From a virus, in IMG/VR virus record IMGVR_UViG_3300025413_000097, positions 1 to 28,847 of that record: a DNA stretch of 28,847 bases; one strand, given 5' to 3'. Positions within the stretch are counted from its first letter, which is position 1. Each line of letters begins with the position of its first letter. Shown here piece after piece: positions 19,790-27,479 of the stretch. Both the position numbers and the translations under genes were made by a program. The notes beneath the pieces were generated by a model. The model saw nothing but the letters and a program-made list of their open reading frames with translations. It made no database searches and had not been told where the DNA came from.

Positions 19790-19863
19790 TGGCTACCCCT
19801 CATGGACTTGAACCATGAATTTCTCCTCCAAAGGGAGATGTGTTCCCATTACACCAAAGGGTA
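19790..19863 (-). tRNA. tRNA-Gln (anticodon UUG), CCA encoded
   Basis: The 74-base gene folds as a full cloverleaf. Acceptor TACCCTT pairs with AGGGGTA, D stem GTGT/ACAC, anticodon stem TCTCC/GGAGA with loop CTTTGGA, and T stem CATGG/CCATG with loop TTCAAGT. The discriminator is G and the CCA end is encoded. Anticodon TTG reads CAA (Gln). The weak U1-A72 pair and G73 agree with known GlnRS identity signals. It lies after the packaging genes and probably supplies CAA decoding during phage growth. Confidence 0.93.
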
Positions 19864-19925
19864 ATATGAAATTTTTTTACCGATTATAGCACATTTTACA
19901 GAGTAAATACGATTCTATAATGAGG

Positions 19926-20042
19926 TTATGGCCTATTTTTACCCATGCGTTTGTAGACTATAGCCGCTTTTTCCTGACACGCCTTGCACTGGTGTTGCTT
20001 GCATTCCGTACCGCAGGCTGGGCATTTATGTTTCGGCTTCAT
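19926..20042 (-). CDS. 38-residue zinc-ribbon microprotein
   Basis: The gene starts in an ATGA overlap with the previous stop. The product (MKPKHKCPACGTECKQHQCK...) has CPAC and CKAC knuckles (C7, C10, C19, C22) plus C14, followed by a basic helix ending KNRP. This is a minimal zinc ribbon, possibly nucleic-acid- or protein-binding. Coupling to the preceding gene and good Cys spacing support it as real. It closes the packaging gene block just before the tRNA. Confidence 0.65.
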   Translation of the reverse strand: MKPKHKCPACGTECKQHQCKACQEKAAIVYKRMGKNRP

Positions 20043-20260
20043 GAATCCTTCAACCTCCTGAAGTAGCCACTTTCAGGCTGGTGATCCAACACCTCATAGT
20101 ATGGCGCGCTCACCCAGTCAGGGTTTACCTTCCATGCGACATTATCCTCAATGGTCACCTCATGGTACGGAAGGATCGGCTTGTCATCCAAGAACGCCTC
20201 GGTGCTAGTAAACCGCCGTCCTGTGTACGGAAACTTTGGTAATGGGTTGTCTGTATTCAT
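20039..20260 (-). CDS. 73-residue hypothetical protein after terminase
   Basis: The protein begins MNTDNPLPKFPYTGRRFTST and contains ILPYHEVTIEDNVAWKVNPD and APYYEVLDHQPESGYFRRL. It is not recognised, with no signal, TM or metal motif. It starts two bases after the large terminase stop and overlaps the zinc microprotein by ATGA, so it is co-translated with both. Small accessory proteins downstream of terminases are frequent, but no function can be given. Confidence 0.55.
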   Translation of the reverse strand: MNTDNPLPKFPYTGRRFTSTEAFLDDKPILPYHEVTIEDNVAWKVNPDWVSAPYYEVLDHQPESGYFRRLKDS

Positions 20261-20262
20261 AG

Positions 20263-22161
20263 CTAGTCAGACATATCAACAAACTCCATCTTGTCAACAA
20301 GGCTCTGCAATTCACGCTGGCGCGAGTTGCCCTCCGGCTTCGTCTCGGTCATCGTAGCCACATTCCCACCCCGCTGGCGCATCAGGAACACCAACATCGA
20401 CAGCGAATCCAGTTCGTCCGGCGACTTGCTCCTCGTCCGCTTGCAATACTCACCCTTGCTCTCCACCCTCACCAGACCCTTGCCCTTCTGCTTATACCTG
20501 CGCGCCGTTGCCTGCCGGATCAGCGTCTCATTCCTAAAGCTAGGACTGATCTTCAGGTACTCAAACTCCAGATACTTTGCCAACCCAAAGATCAACTCGG
20601 TCACGACGCCGTTGTACAACTCCGACGCCTTCTGACTATCGTCGCCCAGAATGTGAGTGTCAGTCGCCGCCCATGAGTAATTCACTCCCATTACCTCGCG
20701 CCCAAATAACGAACACAACGAGTCGTGAATGCCCGCGCCGTTGCCAGTACGATCCACACACAGCCAGTTGGGACTAATCTTCATCGTCTTCGCAAACTTG
20801 ATGATCGCCTGCGTCTGCTCCAACGTCGCCTTTTTTGGGAAGGGTATCTGCGAGTCCAGTTGCAATACAACCTTCGGAGCCTTGAACGGGATAAACTGAC
20901 CGCTCTGCGGTGTCCACCCATCAGACAGCCCAAAACGCCCGAAAGAACACATGACTTGGTCATTACCCTCCAGTGCCAAGTCGAACGCCGCCAGAGCCAC
21001 CACAGGCCCAGTAAATCGTACCACACCAATGGCGTTGTCCATCATGGCAGGCGTGATGATCCCCATCGCCTGTCCTTCCTCTGGGAACCACCCGCGGGCC
21101 ATCGTCATCGCCTCCGCAGTCCGGCCTCGCGAGATGTACGACATGAATCCCTGATACGTCTGTAAGCCTGCGTAGACAATCCGTTTCTCGATCACATTCT
21201 CACAGCGCGCCGCGTCCAGCCTCAACACATGGTAACCTTCCCGCGACTCCCACTCAAAGTCATCCTCGCAGTCCACCGATCCCCAGCCATCCTTCGGCTC
21301 GCATCTCTGCGCGAAGTCACTCGTCCTATCCCGCGGGTTCGACGCACCAAAGATTTTGATGTGACCCTTGTAGCTGTCAGAATCCGCCGTAGACAGGATG
21401 TTGTTGATACCTTCCCAAACGCCCACAGGGACTTCCTCGGCCTCGTCCAACACCACATGGGTGCGCGACAGACGCCCCCACTTGTGATGCTCCTTGCCTG
21501 ACCGCGGTATCGGATGGAATCCACGCAGGGTTCCATGACCGCTCTCGCCCTTGGGGATCGCCACCAGATGGATCCCCTGCTTGCTGTCGTTGGTCACCTG
21601 AATGCTCGTCGCCTTCTCCTCCTGATCGGTCACAGGCTTCACCAGCGCAGTCCGATGGAAGGTCTTGATGTTCGCAAAGATGTTCCTCTCCGCGTGTTCC
21701 TTCGTCAGAGAGATCACCTTGATGCAGGTGTACTCTGGGTCACGCCACCAGTCCAAATAGAACCATGCCGCCGCGCCGAATGACTTGCCCATAGCTCCGG
21801 CTCCCTGAACCATCAACTTGTCACCCGCAAATAGACACCGCCATGTGTCACGAGATGACCGCGGCCTCCAGTCGTACACATCCGGCCCCCATAGGATCGT
21901 CGCCGCCGCCTCAAACTGATCGAAGTCCAACAGGTGCTGGACATACTGCCGGACGATATGCTCCGACATCTTGGCGTCTATCTCACTGACAGCCACCGCG
22001 TTCCTAGTCGTGTTCATCAGGATGTACTGCGCCGCGTACATCATGCCCATCTCCTCATCCCTGTCGGCCTCCTGCCGGATCTTCAGCGCGTGTCCATGAT
22101 AGACCTTGATTGAGTGAGGTGGAGTTAGTCGATATCCCGTGTCTTGTTTTTCTTCATTCAT
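20263..22161 (-). CDS. terL: Terminase large subunit
   Basis: The 632-residue protein has both terminase domains. ATPase: MVQGAGAMGKSFGAA (Walker A, G120-S127), THVVLDEAEEVP (Walker B, DE at 239-240) and KIFGASNP (motif III, about 269-276). RNase H-like nuclease: D394 in ALAAFDLALEGND, D470 in NWLCVDRTGNG, and D582/D585 in KSPDELDSLS. It cuts concatemeric DNA and pumps it through the portal. The N-terminal 110 residues precede the ATPase and may bind the small subunit. High GC (about 63% in one sampled line) contrasts with the rest. The first of two staggered ATGs (22161) is the in-frame start. Confidence 0.95.
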   Translation of the reverse strand: MNEEKQDTGYRLTPPHSIKVYHGHALKIRQEADRDEEMGMMYAAQYILMNTTRNAVAVSEIDAKMSEHIVRQYVQHLLDFDQFEAAATILWGPDVYDWRPRSSRDTWRCLFAGDKLMVQGAGAMGKSFGAAAWFYLDWWRDPEYTCIKVISLTKEHAERNIFANIKTFHRTALVKPVTDQEEKATSIQVTNDSKQGIHLVAIPKGESGHGTLRGFHPIPRSGKEHHKWGRLSRTHVVLDEAEEVPVGVWEGINNILSTADSDSYKGHIKIFGASNPRDRTSDFAQRCEPKDGWGSVDCEDDFEWESREGYHVLRLDAARCENVIEKRIVYAGLQTYQGFMSYISRGRTAEAMTMARGWFPEEGQAMGIITPAMMDNAIGVVRFTGPVVALAAFDLALEGNDQVMCSFGRFGLSDGWTPQSGQFIPFKAPKVVLQLDSQIPFPKKATLEQTQAIIKFAKTMKISPNWLCVDRTGNGAGIHDSLCSLFGREVMGVNYSWAATDTHILGDDSQKASELYNGVVTELIFGLAKYLEFEYLKISPSFRNETLIRQATARRYKQKGKGLVRVESKGEYCKRTRSKSPDELDSLSMLVFLMRQRGGNVATMTETKPEGNSRQRELQSLVDKMEFVDMSD

Positions 22162-22201
22162 GCGTTGAATTAGTTAGGGCATATGATACAAGTTGGCAAC
22201 T

Positions 22202-22423
22202 ATGAAGAGCCAGTACGACCAGCTACAGATACACACATACACAGAGGCGACCAAGTTAGCCGCCGCGGGCGAGGAGTTCTCACACCTGATCAGCCTGATG
22301 AATCCAGACTACGCCTTGCGGATGAGGATCTTCGTCCAGAACCTGCCGGACGCCACCCGCGAGAAGACGATCTACGGGCGCGCAGTCGTGAAGACTCCAG
22401 CCAAGACCAGCAAGAAACGCTGA
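22202..22423 (+). CDS. Lone plus-strand hypothetical protein
   Basis: The only gene I support on the plus strand gives a 73-residue protein from ATG 22202. It has a helical look (MKSQYDQLQIHTYTEATKLA, then SHLISLMNPDYALRMRIFVQ, then NLPDATREKTIYGRAV) and a basic tail KTPAKTSKKR. It is not recognised. Codons are G/C-rich at the third position, as in the terminase, which supports coding. Its start is 40 bases from the divergent terminase start, and its stop abuts the stop of the next minus-strand gene exactly. It may be a separately controlled accessory gene (moron). Confidence 0.6.
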   Translation: MKSQYDQLQIHTYTEATKLAAAGEEFSHLISLMNPDYALRMRIFVQNLPDATREKTIYGRAVVKTPAKTSKKR

Positions 22424-22729
22424 TTACTGCTGACCGCTGTTGGTGTCCTTACCAAGCGTGTATTCGGCTCGGAGGACAGGGCATCCGGCGAAACGACCGA
22501 ATGGGTACACGAAGTTACCAAGGAGGTCGGCGCGCTTGCGAAGCCTCCTGATAGTGTTCTCATGATCAAGGAAAGTAACAAAGGTCTTGCTGACCTTCTT
22601 GCATGACCAGATGACCTGTGGCTCGTTAGCAGACTGCGTGTTAGTCGTAGTCGTAGACTTGTTCGTCCCGTACTGGAGAGCGGGAGTCGCATTGGTTGCG
22701 TAAAGATTGCCTTCAATAAAATTAGCCAT
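22424..22729 (-). CDS. 101-residue hypothetical protein
   Basis: The protein starts MANFIEGNLYATNATPALQY, has a Thr-rich linker, then WSCKKVSKTFVTFLDHENTI and RRLRKRADLLGNFVYPFGRF, ending near DTNSGQQ. It is not recognised. No TM or signal segment is visible. Codon use is normal for the genome. It lies between the 22776 membrane protein and the divergent gene. Confidence 0.6.
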   Translation of the reverse strand: MANFIEGNLYATNATPALQYGTNKSTTTTNTQSANEPQVIWSCKKVSKTFVTFLDHENTIRRLRKRADLLGNFVYPFGRFAGCPVLRAEYTLGKDTNSGQQ

Positions 22730-22775
22730 AGTGAGGATCTTTTAACATCCCGCGGATGGCGCGTCAAGCGGGTAA

Positions 22776-22931
22776 TTAAAAGCCTGCTTTCTTCCGGCGT
22801 CTGACGGCTTTATTGCCGCGGCGGACTACCTTGCGGGTCTTTTTAGCTATAATACATATAAAGAAAGCAAATCCTATGAGGAAAAGTATCGATGTAACAT
22901 GGGCTATGATAGGCATATCGGAGGCGGTCAT
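22776..22931 (-). CDS. 51-residue single-TM protein with basic tail
   Basis: This short gene encodes MTASDMPIIAHVTS, one hydrophobic segment (ILFLIGFAFFICIIA, about 15-29) and a very basic C-terminal tail (KKTRKVVRRGNKAVRRRKK, about 30-48). The positive-inside rule puts the tail in the cytoplasm. It is well suited to bind nucleic acid or an acidic partner at the membrane. No family is known. It lies between TerS and TerL genes, an unusual place for a membrane protein. Confidence 0.55.
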   Translation of the reverse strand: MTASDMPIIAHVTSILFLIGFAFFICIIAKKTRKVVRRGNKAVRRRKKAGF

Positions 22932-22981
22932 CAGAGTAGATAATCAATAACTACAGATAATAGCACTCATAAATAATGGAA

Positions 22982-23584
22982 TTAGGTCTCCAGCTCATCG
23001 ATTATCTCTGTAACAGCCTTCAGGGACGGCGGATCCTGATCGATCTCCATATCCTGATACCGCTCAAACTCCGCCTCAATCGTCACTGGCTCGTTATAGG
23101 TGCGTACCTCCGGAGGCGCGTTCAGGCGTTTCCACTCCTCCTCTAGCTCCGGCGTCAGATTCGTGTTGCGACCCACCATATTGAACTCCAGCTTCAGGGT
23201 AGGCCCAGTGGTCACGATGTGTTGTTCAGGCGCATATTCACCGCCCAGCTTGGCATCGGCCTGTAATGCCGCCAACCTATCGAAGGTAGCCTCGACCTGA
23301 CCATTAGACTTCTTGGTGATCTTGGTCGGTAGTTCTCCCAAGGCCATGCGCCGGAGTAGATCACGTTTCTCACCGATCTGCATCGCGAACTGGCTGTCGA
23401 TTACCTCCTTGATTTCGGCAAGGCGGGTCTTCACCTCCGGCCTAGCCGCCCAATGGCAGGCGGTAACAGGAGCCGACTTCTTTTGGACATCGGGGCGGAT
23501 CTTGAGGAACGCCTCGGTCTGGTTGAGACCCTGCGAGATCAGGCGGCAGAATCGTTCGTGTTCAGGGTTTTTGAGAATCGGCAT
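22982..23584 (-). CDS. Terminase small subunit-like protein
   Basis: The 200-residue protein has a Terminase_2-like N-terminal DNA-binding part: HERFCRLISQGLNQTEAFLK (about 9-28), then SAPVTACHWAARPEVKTRL, a helix-turn-helix of the type used to recognise pac/cos DNA. A central helical oligomerisation region (IDSQFAMQIGEKRDLLRRMA) follows, and then an acidic C-terminal tail that could contact the large subunit. It lies upstream of TerL, though separated by three small genes. Identity is good by motif and synteny. Confidence 0.75.
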   Translation of the reverse strand: MPILKNPEHERFCRLISQGLNQTEAFLKIRPDVQKKSAPVTACHWAARPEVKTRLAEIKEVIDSQFAMQIGEKRDLLRRMALGELPTKITKKSNGQVEATFDRLAALQADAKLGGEYAPEQHIVTTGPTLKLEFNMVGRNTNLTPELEEEWKRLNAPPEVRTYNEPVTIEAEFERYQDMEIDQDPPSLKAVTEIIDELET

Positions 23585-23649
23585 AGAAGTGGGTGGGAGA
23601 ATTTCTCTTATGTAACAACATTAATGATTAACGACCTTAACTAATTATC

Positions 23650-24261
23650 TTACTCTGTAAAGAGATTATATGCTTGACGATTAGTGACAGAAGATGTGTA
23701 TTTTTGAGCCAGCGCATAGTCTTTTATTTGCATAAGCAAATCCTGAATGCTTTTAGCCGTGTAGTTGATCTGGCTGTTTTCGATCTCATATGTGTTTGCC
23801 TTCATTGCGAATTGAGTGCCGTTCTCGCGAGTCCTGACTTCGCCTTTTTTGTATAGGTTGCCGGATAGCATGGCTTGTTCTTTTGGCATCCACCCGCAGA
23901 TGGTTAGTCGCAGGTTTCTTTTGTTTAGGCTTGTAAAGATGTAGGCATCGCATTCAAGGGATGTCTGTGAGGCGATTAGGTTGTTGATGTAGTCGAGCTT
24001 TGGTGTGCAGGTTCGACCCATTGTCTTGATATCGAATAGGATGCCATAGATGGACAGGTCGCTTCCGCCGTCGTGTTGGGTTGATTCCTGCATGAGTTCG
24101 CGATCTAGGGTATGGAGGATGGTGTTTTGGCCTATGATGCCCACAAGTTGTTCGGTTTCGGAGCCGTCTGATCCATCGTTGCGGTTGCCTAGTTTGGAGG
24201 CGAAGGATAGCTTGATGCTTTCGATGATGACATGGTCTGGTACTGGGATTGTGAATGCCAT
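23650..24261 (-). CDS. PD-(D/E)XK nuclease-like protein
   Basis: The 203-residue protein contains GIIGQNTI (about 41-48), then STQHDGGSDLSIYGILFDIKTMGRTC (catalytic-type D in GGSD, and FDIK as the D-x-K element), YINNLIA and TSLECDAYIFTSLNKR. LTICGWMPKEQ and YEIENSQIN follow. This arrangement is known from uncharacterised phage proteins assigned to the PD-(D/E)XK nuclease fold. Such enzymes can act as recombination, junction or restriction-type nucleases. The order and spacing fit an active fold, but the target is not predicted. It sits between replication and packaging genes. Confidence 0.7.
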   Translation of the reverse strand: MAFTIPVPDHVIIESIKLSFASKLGNRNDGSDGSETEQLVGIIGQNTILHTLDRELMQESTQHDGGSDLSIYGILFDIKTMGRTCTPKLDYINNLIASQTSLECDAYIFTSLNKRNLRLTICGWMPKEQAMLSGNLYKKGEVRTRENGTQFAMKANTYEIENSQINYTAKSIQDLLMQIKDYALAQKYTSSVTNRQAYNLFTE

Positions 24262-24262
24262 G

Positions 24263-24661
24263 CTATTGTTGTTTTGCTTTGATTTCGTTGATGAGGTCGT
24301 CGTACTTATCTCCTAGTATCTTGAATGCTAGCTTTGCTTCATCGCGTTCTTTCTTGTTTTGTAGGTTTGATTTATGGAGTGATCTGACTTCCTTGCGGCG
24401 CGCTTTTTTCTCTTGAGCGAGGCATTTACGAAGCGACCTGATCATGTCTTTGTAAAATTCAACATCTGAAGCTAATACTTCACAAATTTGTTCGTCGTGA
24501 TCGGTGATTTCAGGGAAAGGGATGCCTTTCATCTTTTGTGATGAATCGCAGACTTCGCAGAGGCGCGTGTCGCTGTAGATGTCTGTTGGATGATTGCAAA
24601 GTACGCACCTTGGTTTTTCAGGTTGATTGTTTTCAGTTGTGAGGATGATTTTGGGTCTCAT
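24263..24661 (-). CDS. Zinc-knuckle plus coiled-coil protein
   Basis: The 132-residue protein has four Cys in two pairs, CVLCNHPTDIYSDTRLCEVC (about 19-38), which would hold a zinc ion. A charged middle follows, then a Lys/Glu-rich coiled coil (about 70-130, CLAQEKKARRKEVRSLHKS). It is not recognised. It starts in a region where a second reading frame ends in ATATGA, so its start may be coupled to translation of an upstream frame. Function could be nucleic-acid- or protein-binding. Confidence 0.6.
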   Translation of the reverse strand: MRPKIILTTENNQPEKPRCVLCNHPTDIYSDTRLCEVCDSSQKMKGIPFPEITDHDEQICEVLASDVEFYKDMIRSLRKCLAQEKKARRKEVRSLHKSNLQNKKERDEAKLAFKILGDKYDDLINEIKAKQQ

Positions 24662-24689
24662 ATATCGTCTGGATCTGGTTCAGGGTGGA

Positions 24690-24854
24690 TTACCATTTCA
24701 TCTTCATAATTAGGACAGCCTTCTCCATTCGCTCTGGGGTGACCCACATCTCGCGTCCTGATGGGTGCATAGCCCAGAACTGCTTGGTCTTTGTTTTGTT
24801 CCAGTCTCCGCGCTTGAGTTTGGGTGCTGGCTTTGTTTTTGTGTTTGTTTTCAT
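24690..24854 (-). CDS. 54-residue basic hypothetical protein
   Basis: This frame begins in an ATGA overlap with the DnaC-like gene and encodes a Lys-rich start (MKTNTKTKPAPKLKRGDWNK), then QFWAMHPSGREMWVTPERME and AVLIMKMKW. The end of the frame is 28 bases before the next gene. A different frame in the same DNA, without an early ATG, continues to the next start and ends in ATATGA. No function is known; the protein is a likely nucleic-acid binder by charge only. Confidence 0.55.
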   Translation of the reverse strand: MKTNTKTKPAPKLKRGDWNKTKTKQFWAMHPSGREMWVTPERMEKAVLIMKMKW

Positions 24855-25540
24855 AGGGTTACGATGGATGAGAATTCAACGAGTCGGCGGATGATTGCCT
24901 CACCGCGGTCTTTTGATAGCATGGAGTTGAGGTCATCGGCGTTGGCGTTGGATGTCCAGATTATAGGTAGTCCGCGCTCTGATCTTTCATCGATCAGGTC
25001 GTATAGGAGTTCCTCTGCTGACGCTGGTAGGCGTCCCTTGCCAAGGTCGTCGAGGAGTAACAGCTTACAGGTGTAGGCTTTGCGTAGCCGGACTTCCGCG
25101 GTGTGCTTGATCTGGTCGTCGTGATTGAACCTGTCCTGCGCGTGCTGGGTTAACTTGGTGGATTTGAGGAAGCAGATGCTCCGACCCATTTCGTGTTCCC
25201 TGTAGAGGATCTCGACGGCGGCGCGTGTCTTTCCCAGTCCTGACTCTCCGATCATGCCAAGTCCCTTTGGGCTGTACTCCCAGCTATCGATTGCACGCGC
25301 TAGGTTGGCGTGTAAGCGCGCTTTATCAGTTTCTGCGTACAATCTAGGCACTTCGCTCCAAAACGCATTCCTGCGGCTTTCTAGGACTTCGCGCTGGCGA
25401 TTGCGCTCCGACTCCTCTACTCGCTTGTCGAGGCAGGTGGGGCAGATGGAGTTACTGAACAGGGTTCGTCCGTTGAAGGTTATGTTTTCGGCATCAAAGA
25501 TGCTGTTACAATCTATGCAATTCGTTGAAATCGTTTCCAT
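24851..25540 (-). CDS. DnaC/IstB-like helicase loader ATPase
   Basis: The 229-residue AAA+ protein has an N-terminal zinc pair (CIDC at 8-11 and CPTC at 33-36), GMIGESGLGKTRAA (Walker A, K104/T105), KLLLLDDLGKG (Walker B, about 159-169), PIIWTSNAN (sensor I) and a C-terminal arginine-containing RGEAIIRRLVEF. This is the layout of DnaC/phage lambda P-like loaders and IstB-type ATPases, which place the replicative helicase on DNA. The AGGAG sequence 10 bases before the ATG is a good Shine-Dalgarno site, rare here. It lies immediately after the DUF1376 protein, as is common in phages. Confidence 0.85.
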   Translation of the reverse strand: METISTNCIDCNSIFDAENITFNGRTLFSNSICPTCLDKRVEESERNRQREVLESRRNAFWSEVPRLYAETDKARLHANLARAIDSWEYSPKGLGMIGESGLGKTRAAVEILYREHEMGRSICFLKSTKLTQHAQDRFNHDDQIKHTAEVRLRKAYTCKLLLLDDLGKGRLPASAEELLYDLIDERSERGLPIIWTSNANADDLNSMLSKDRGEAIIRRLVEFSSIVTL

Positions 25541-25542
25541 GA

Positions 25543-26235
25543 CTAGAATACTCCTGAATATTTGCTGGGTTTATATGTTTGTGTTGGGTTCTTTACTGAA
25601 ACGGCAGGGTTGTTAGGCTCAAAGAGTCCCTGCCATCCGTTGCTGATGCTGTTACCGATTGATCTGATCGCCGCCTGATGACCCCATCCTGCCATCTCTT
25701 GGAGCTTGGTGGCAATGGATGACGCCTTGAGGGTGGCGAGCTTGCGCTCCTTTCGATAGTTGAGGTACTGCTCCCAATTCCGCTTGAACTCATCCGTATC
25801 AAGTTCCGTAGGAAAAACAACAGGAGCTTCAGCGACCTTTTCCTTTTTTATGATAGGCTTATTGGTTCTTGGTTCTTGGTTGGGAACTGATTTCGTTCTG
25901 ATATCAGATTTCTTCTCTGTAGCGTTCGCCCAGCGCGAGAGGTTTGCGGCTGTTGCGCGTGATGCCTTGGCCTTGTACTTTGCGATCTCCTCATCGGCAC
26001 GCTTGTTCGTCCAACCATCATCTGATTTCACAAAATATTCAGATAAGATTTCAGATACCATAGCTGACTGATCCCTCATGCCGATTAGGCGTGCTACCTT
26101 CTCTGGATCCGCTGGTAGCGGCGACTCGGATAGGTAATACTGGTCGAGCATCCGGCGGTATGCCAGCTCTTCCATCGGGTACAGGTGTGATGTGTGGGCG
26201 GAAAAGTCACCCACATGGAATGAGTAGTAGTTCAT
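25543..26235 (-). CDS. DUF1376-domain replication protein
   Basis: The 230-residue protein starts MNYYSFHVGDFSAHTSHLYP and continues MEELAYRRMLDQYYLSESPL (about 21-40), the DUF1376 (YdaU-like) signature. A charged linker with KKEK and a C-terminal helical domain (WEQYLNYRKERKLATLKASS, then MAGWGHQAAIRSIGNSISNG) follow, which resembles the part of phage initiator proteins that binds origin DNA. It is expected to act at the phage origin with the helicase loader encoded directly downstream. The start overlaps the stop of the preceding gene by ATGA. Confidence 0.8.
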   Translation of the reverse strand: MNYYSFHVGDFSAHTSHLYPMEELAYRRMLDQYYLSESPLPADPEKVARLIGMRDQSAMVSEILSEYFVKSDDGWTNKRADEEIAKYKAKASRATAANLSRWANATEKKSDIRTKSVPNQEPRTNKPIIKKEKVAEAPVVFPTELDTDEFKRNWEQYLNYRKERKLATLKASSIATKLQEMAGWGHQAAIRSIGNSISNGWQGLFEPNNPAVSVKNPTQTYKPSKYSGVF

Positions 26236-26414
26236 TTCTTTTTCAGGCGAGCTTCTACTTCGTCAATGATGTTCACGCAATGCTTCATCGCGGCTTGAAC
26301 TCCGGCTTCATAGGCGATGCGCTGATAATACTCATGGTGATGCTCTCCGGCTGGTACTGGTGTCCTGATGCCTTCGGTCTTATACCAATTGTTGAATGAT
26401 TCGATGATGTCCAT
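26232..26414 (-). CDS. 60-residue hypothetical protein
   Basis: The protein (MDIIESFNNWYKTEGIRTPV, then HHHEYYQRIAYEAGVQAAMK and a Lys-rich end) is helical and not recognised. It is placed between a conserved phage protein and the DUF1376 protein with 1-4 base contacts, which supports it being a real gene in the replication operon. No motif or membrane segment is visible. Confidence 0.55.
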   Translation of the reverse strand: MDIIESFNNWYKTEGIRTPVPAGEHHHEYYQRIAYEAGVQAAMKHCVNIIDEVEARLKKK

Positions 26415-26415
26415 T

Positions 26416-26763
26416 TTAGTCTACGACTGATGTCTTGATGTTGAATGCGTCTGACAGGTCAGGCTCGTCCGCCATGATCTTGCGAGCGTATGGGGCGCGG
26501 AAGTCATTGGATAGCTTGAACTCCTCCTCGCCCTGATCCACCTCGATGAAGTAATTCCATCGAAGGACTTCAAAGAGCATGGCAATGCCCATCTTCCTGT
26601 TGTGATTCTGTGCCTTGCGCCGGAAAGCGCGGGCAAGGGAAACTAGGTTGCTATAAACATGAGGGTTGGCCTCATGGAACTTGAGGAAGCGGCTGTAGAT
26701 GCCAGCCTCGCGTGACTCTGGTACGATTGGAGCGAACTCCAGCTCAATCTGGTTTGATGTCAT
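26416..26763 (-). CDS. Conserved phage protein of unknown function
   Basis: I start this 115-residue protein at ATG 26763 (MTSNQIELEFAPIV); a longer frame would overlap the HNH gene by 46 bases. It contains FLKFHEANPHVYSNLVSLAR (about 26-45), then RKMGIAMLFEVLRWN and a C-terminal YARKIMADEPDLSDAFNIK. This is a recurrent uncharacterised phage family. Its place in the replication region suggests a regulatory or DNA-related role, without proof. Confidence 0.65.
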   Translation of the reverse strand: MTSNQIELEFAPIVPESREAGIYSRFLKFHEANPHVYSNLVSLARAFRRKAQNHNRKMGIAMLFEVLRWNYFIEVDQGEEEFKLSNDFRAPYARKIMADEPDLSDAFNIKTSVVD

Positions 26764-26785
26764 GTGATGTATTGATGGATTGGGG

Positions 26786-27421
26786 TTATACCGACATTTG
26801 CAGTTGTATTGTCTGCCTCTTGCCTTTGGCAAGATTTTCTTTCGCCCATAACGGACGAAAATTCGTGTAATGATTCAGCTTGATGATTTCATGTTCTGTT
26901 TTACCAAGCGATACTGGAACTATGTGGTCAAGATGCCATTCGGATCTATTATCCCATGTCATTCCTTCTTGAAATCTTTGTTCAATGTATGACTTAAACT
27001 TTTCAAAAGAGCATCCAAGTATTTCTGCCGTCTTGGATTTCATTGAAAAACCAGACTTCTTAAAAGAAACATACAACAATGCCCTGATCCCTTCTCTTAT
27101 TTTGTATAAATCATCTTTATGATATTTTTCATACTTATATTTTCTTTTGCGAGTTTTTCCTTTTTCTGAATATCTATATTTTTTGCTTTGAGATTTACAT
27201 AAGTCAGTCTGCCTGTGTCTTTTGCAAACATCTTTTCTTAATTTAGACCTATTATATAGGTAAACAGATTCTTTATATTTAATATATTGATCTGGAGTTA
27301 CCCAATGTTGCCCATTTTTGCAACCTTTTTTGTAATCCCAAAAAATTTTCCCATCATCGCGCACATCTCCGCGCTTGTAACGATGCACAACGGCATCTAC
27401 ATTTTGAACAGCTTCAGTCAT
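26786..27421 (-). CDS. HNH endonuclease, probable homing type
   Basis: The 211-residue protein (ATG 27421; a TTG start at 27463 would add 14 residues) ends with a typical phage HNH domain: EWHLDHIVPVSLGKTEHEII, then LNHYTNFRPLWAKENLAKGK. The DH and two Asn residues are the expected metal and structural positions. The N-terminal part (RGDVRDDGKIFWDYKKGCKN) and a Lys/Tyr-rich middle likely bind DNA. AT-rich composition compared with its downstream neighbours and insertion between short operon genes suggest a free-standing homing endonuclease. Confidence 0.75.
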   Translation of the reverse strand: MTEAVQNVDAVVHRYKRGDVRDDGKIFWDYKKGCKNGQHWVTPDQYIKYKESVYLYNRSKLRKDVCKRHRQTDLCKSQSKKYRYSEKGKTRKRKYKYEKYHKDDLYKIREGIRALLYVSFKKSGFSMKSKTAEILGCSFEKFKSYIEQRFQEGMTWDNRSEWHLDHIVPVSLGKTEHEIIKLNHYTNFRPLWAKENLAKGKRQTIQLQMSV

Positions 27422-27479
27422 AGTAAAAGTATGGTTGAGGTAAGAGGCCACTCGGAGCGTCAACTCCCTGTGGCTTCGT

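Noticed and set aside
22372-22767. 131-residue minus-strand frame across the end of the plus-strand gene
   Set aside because: Ser/Arg/Leu-rich frame with no coding character; it overlaps two better-supported genes.
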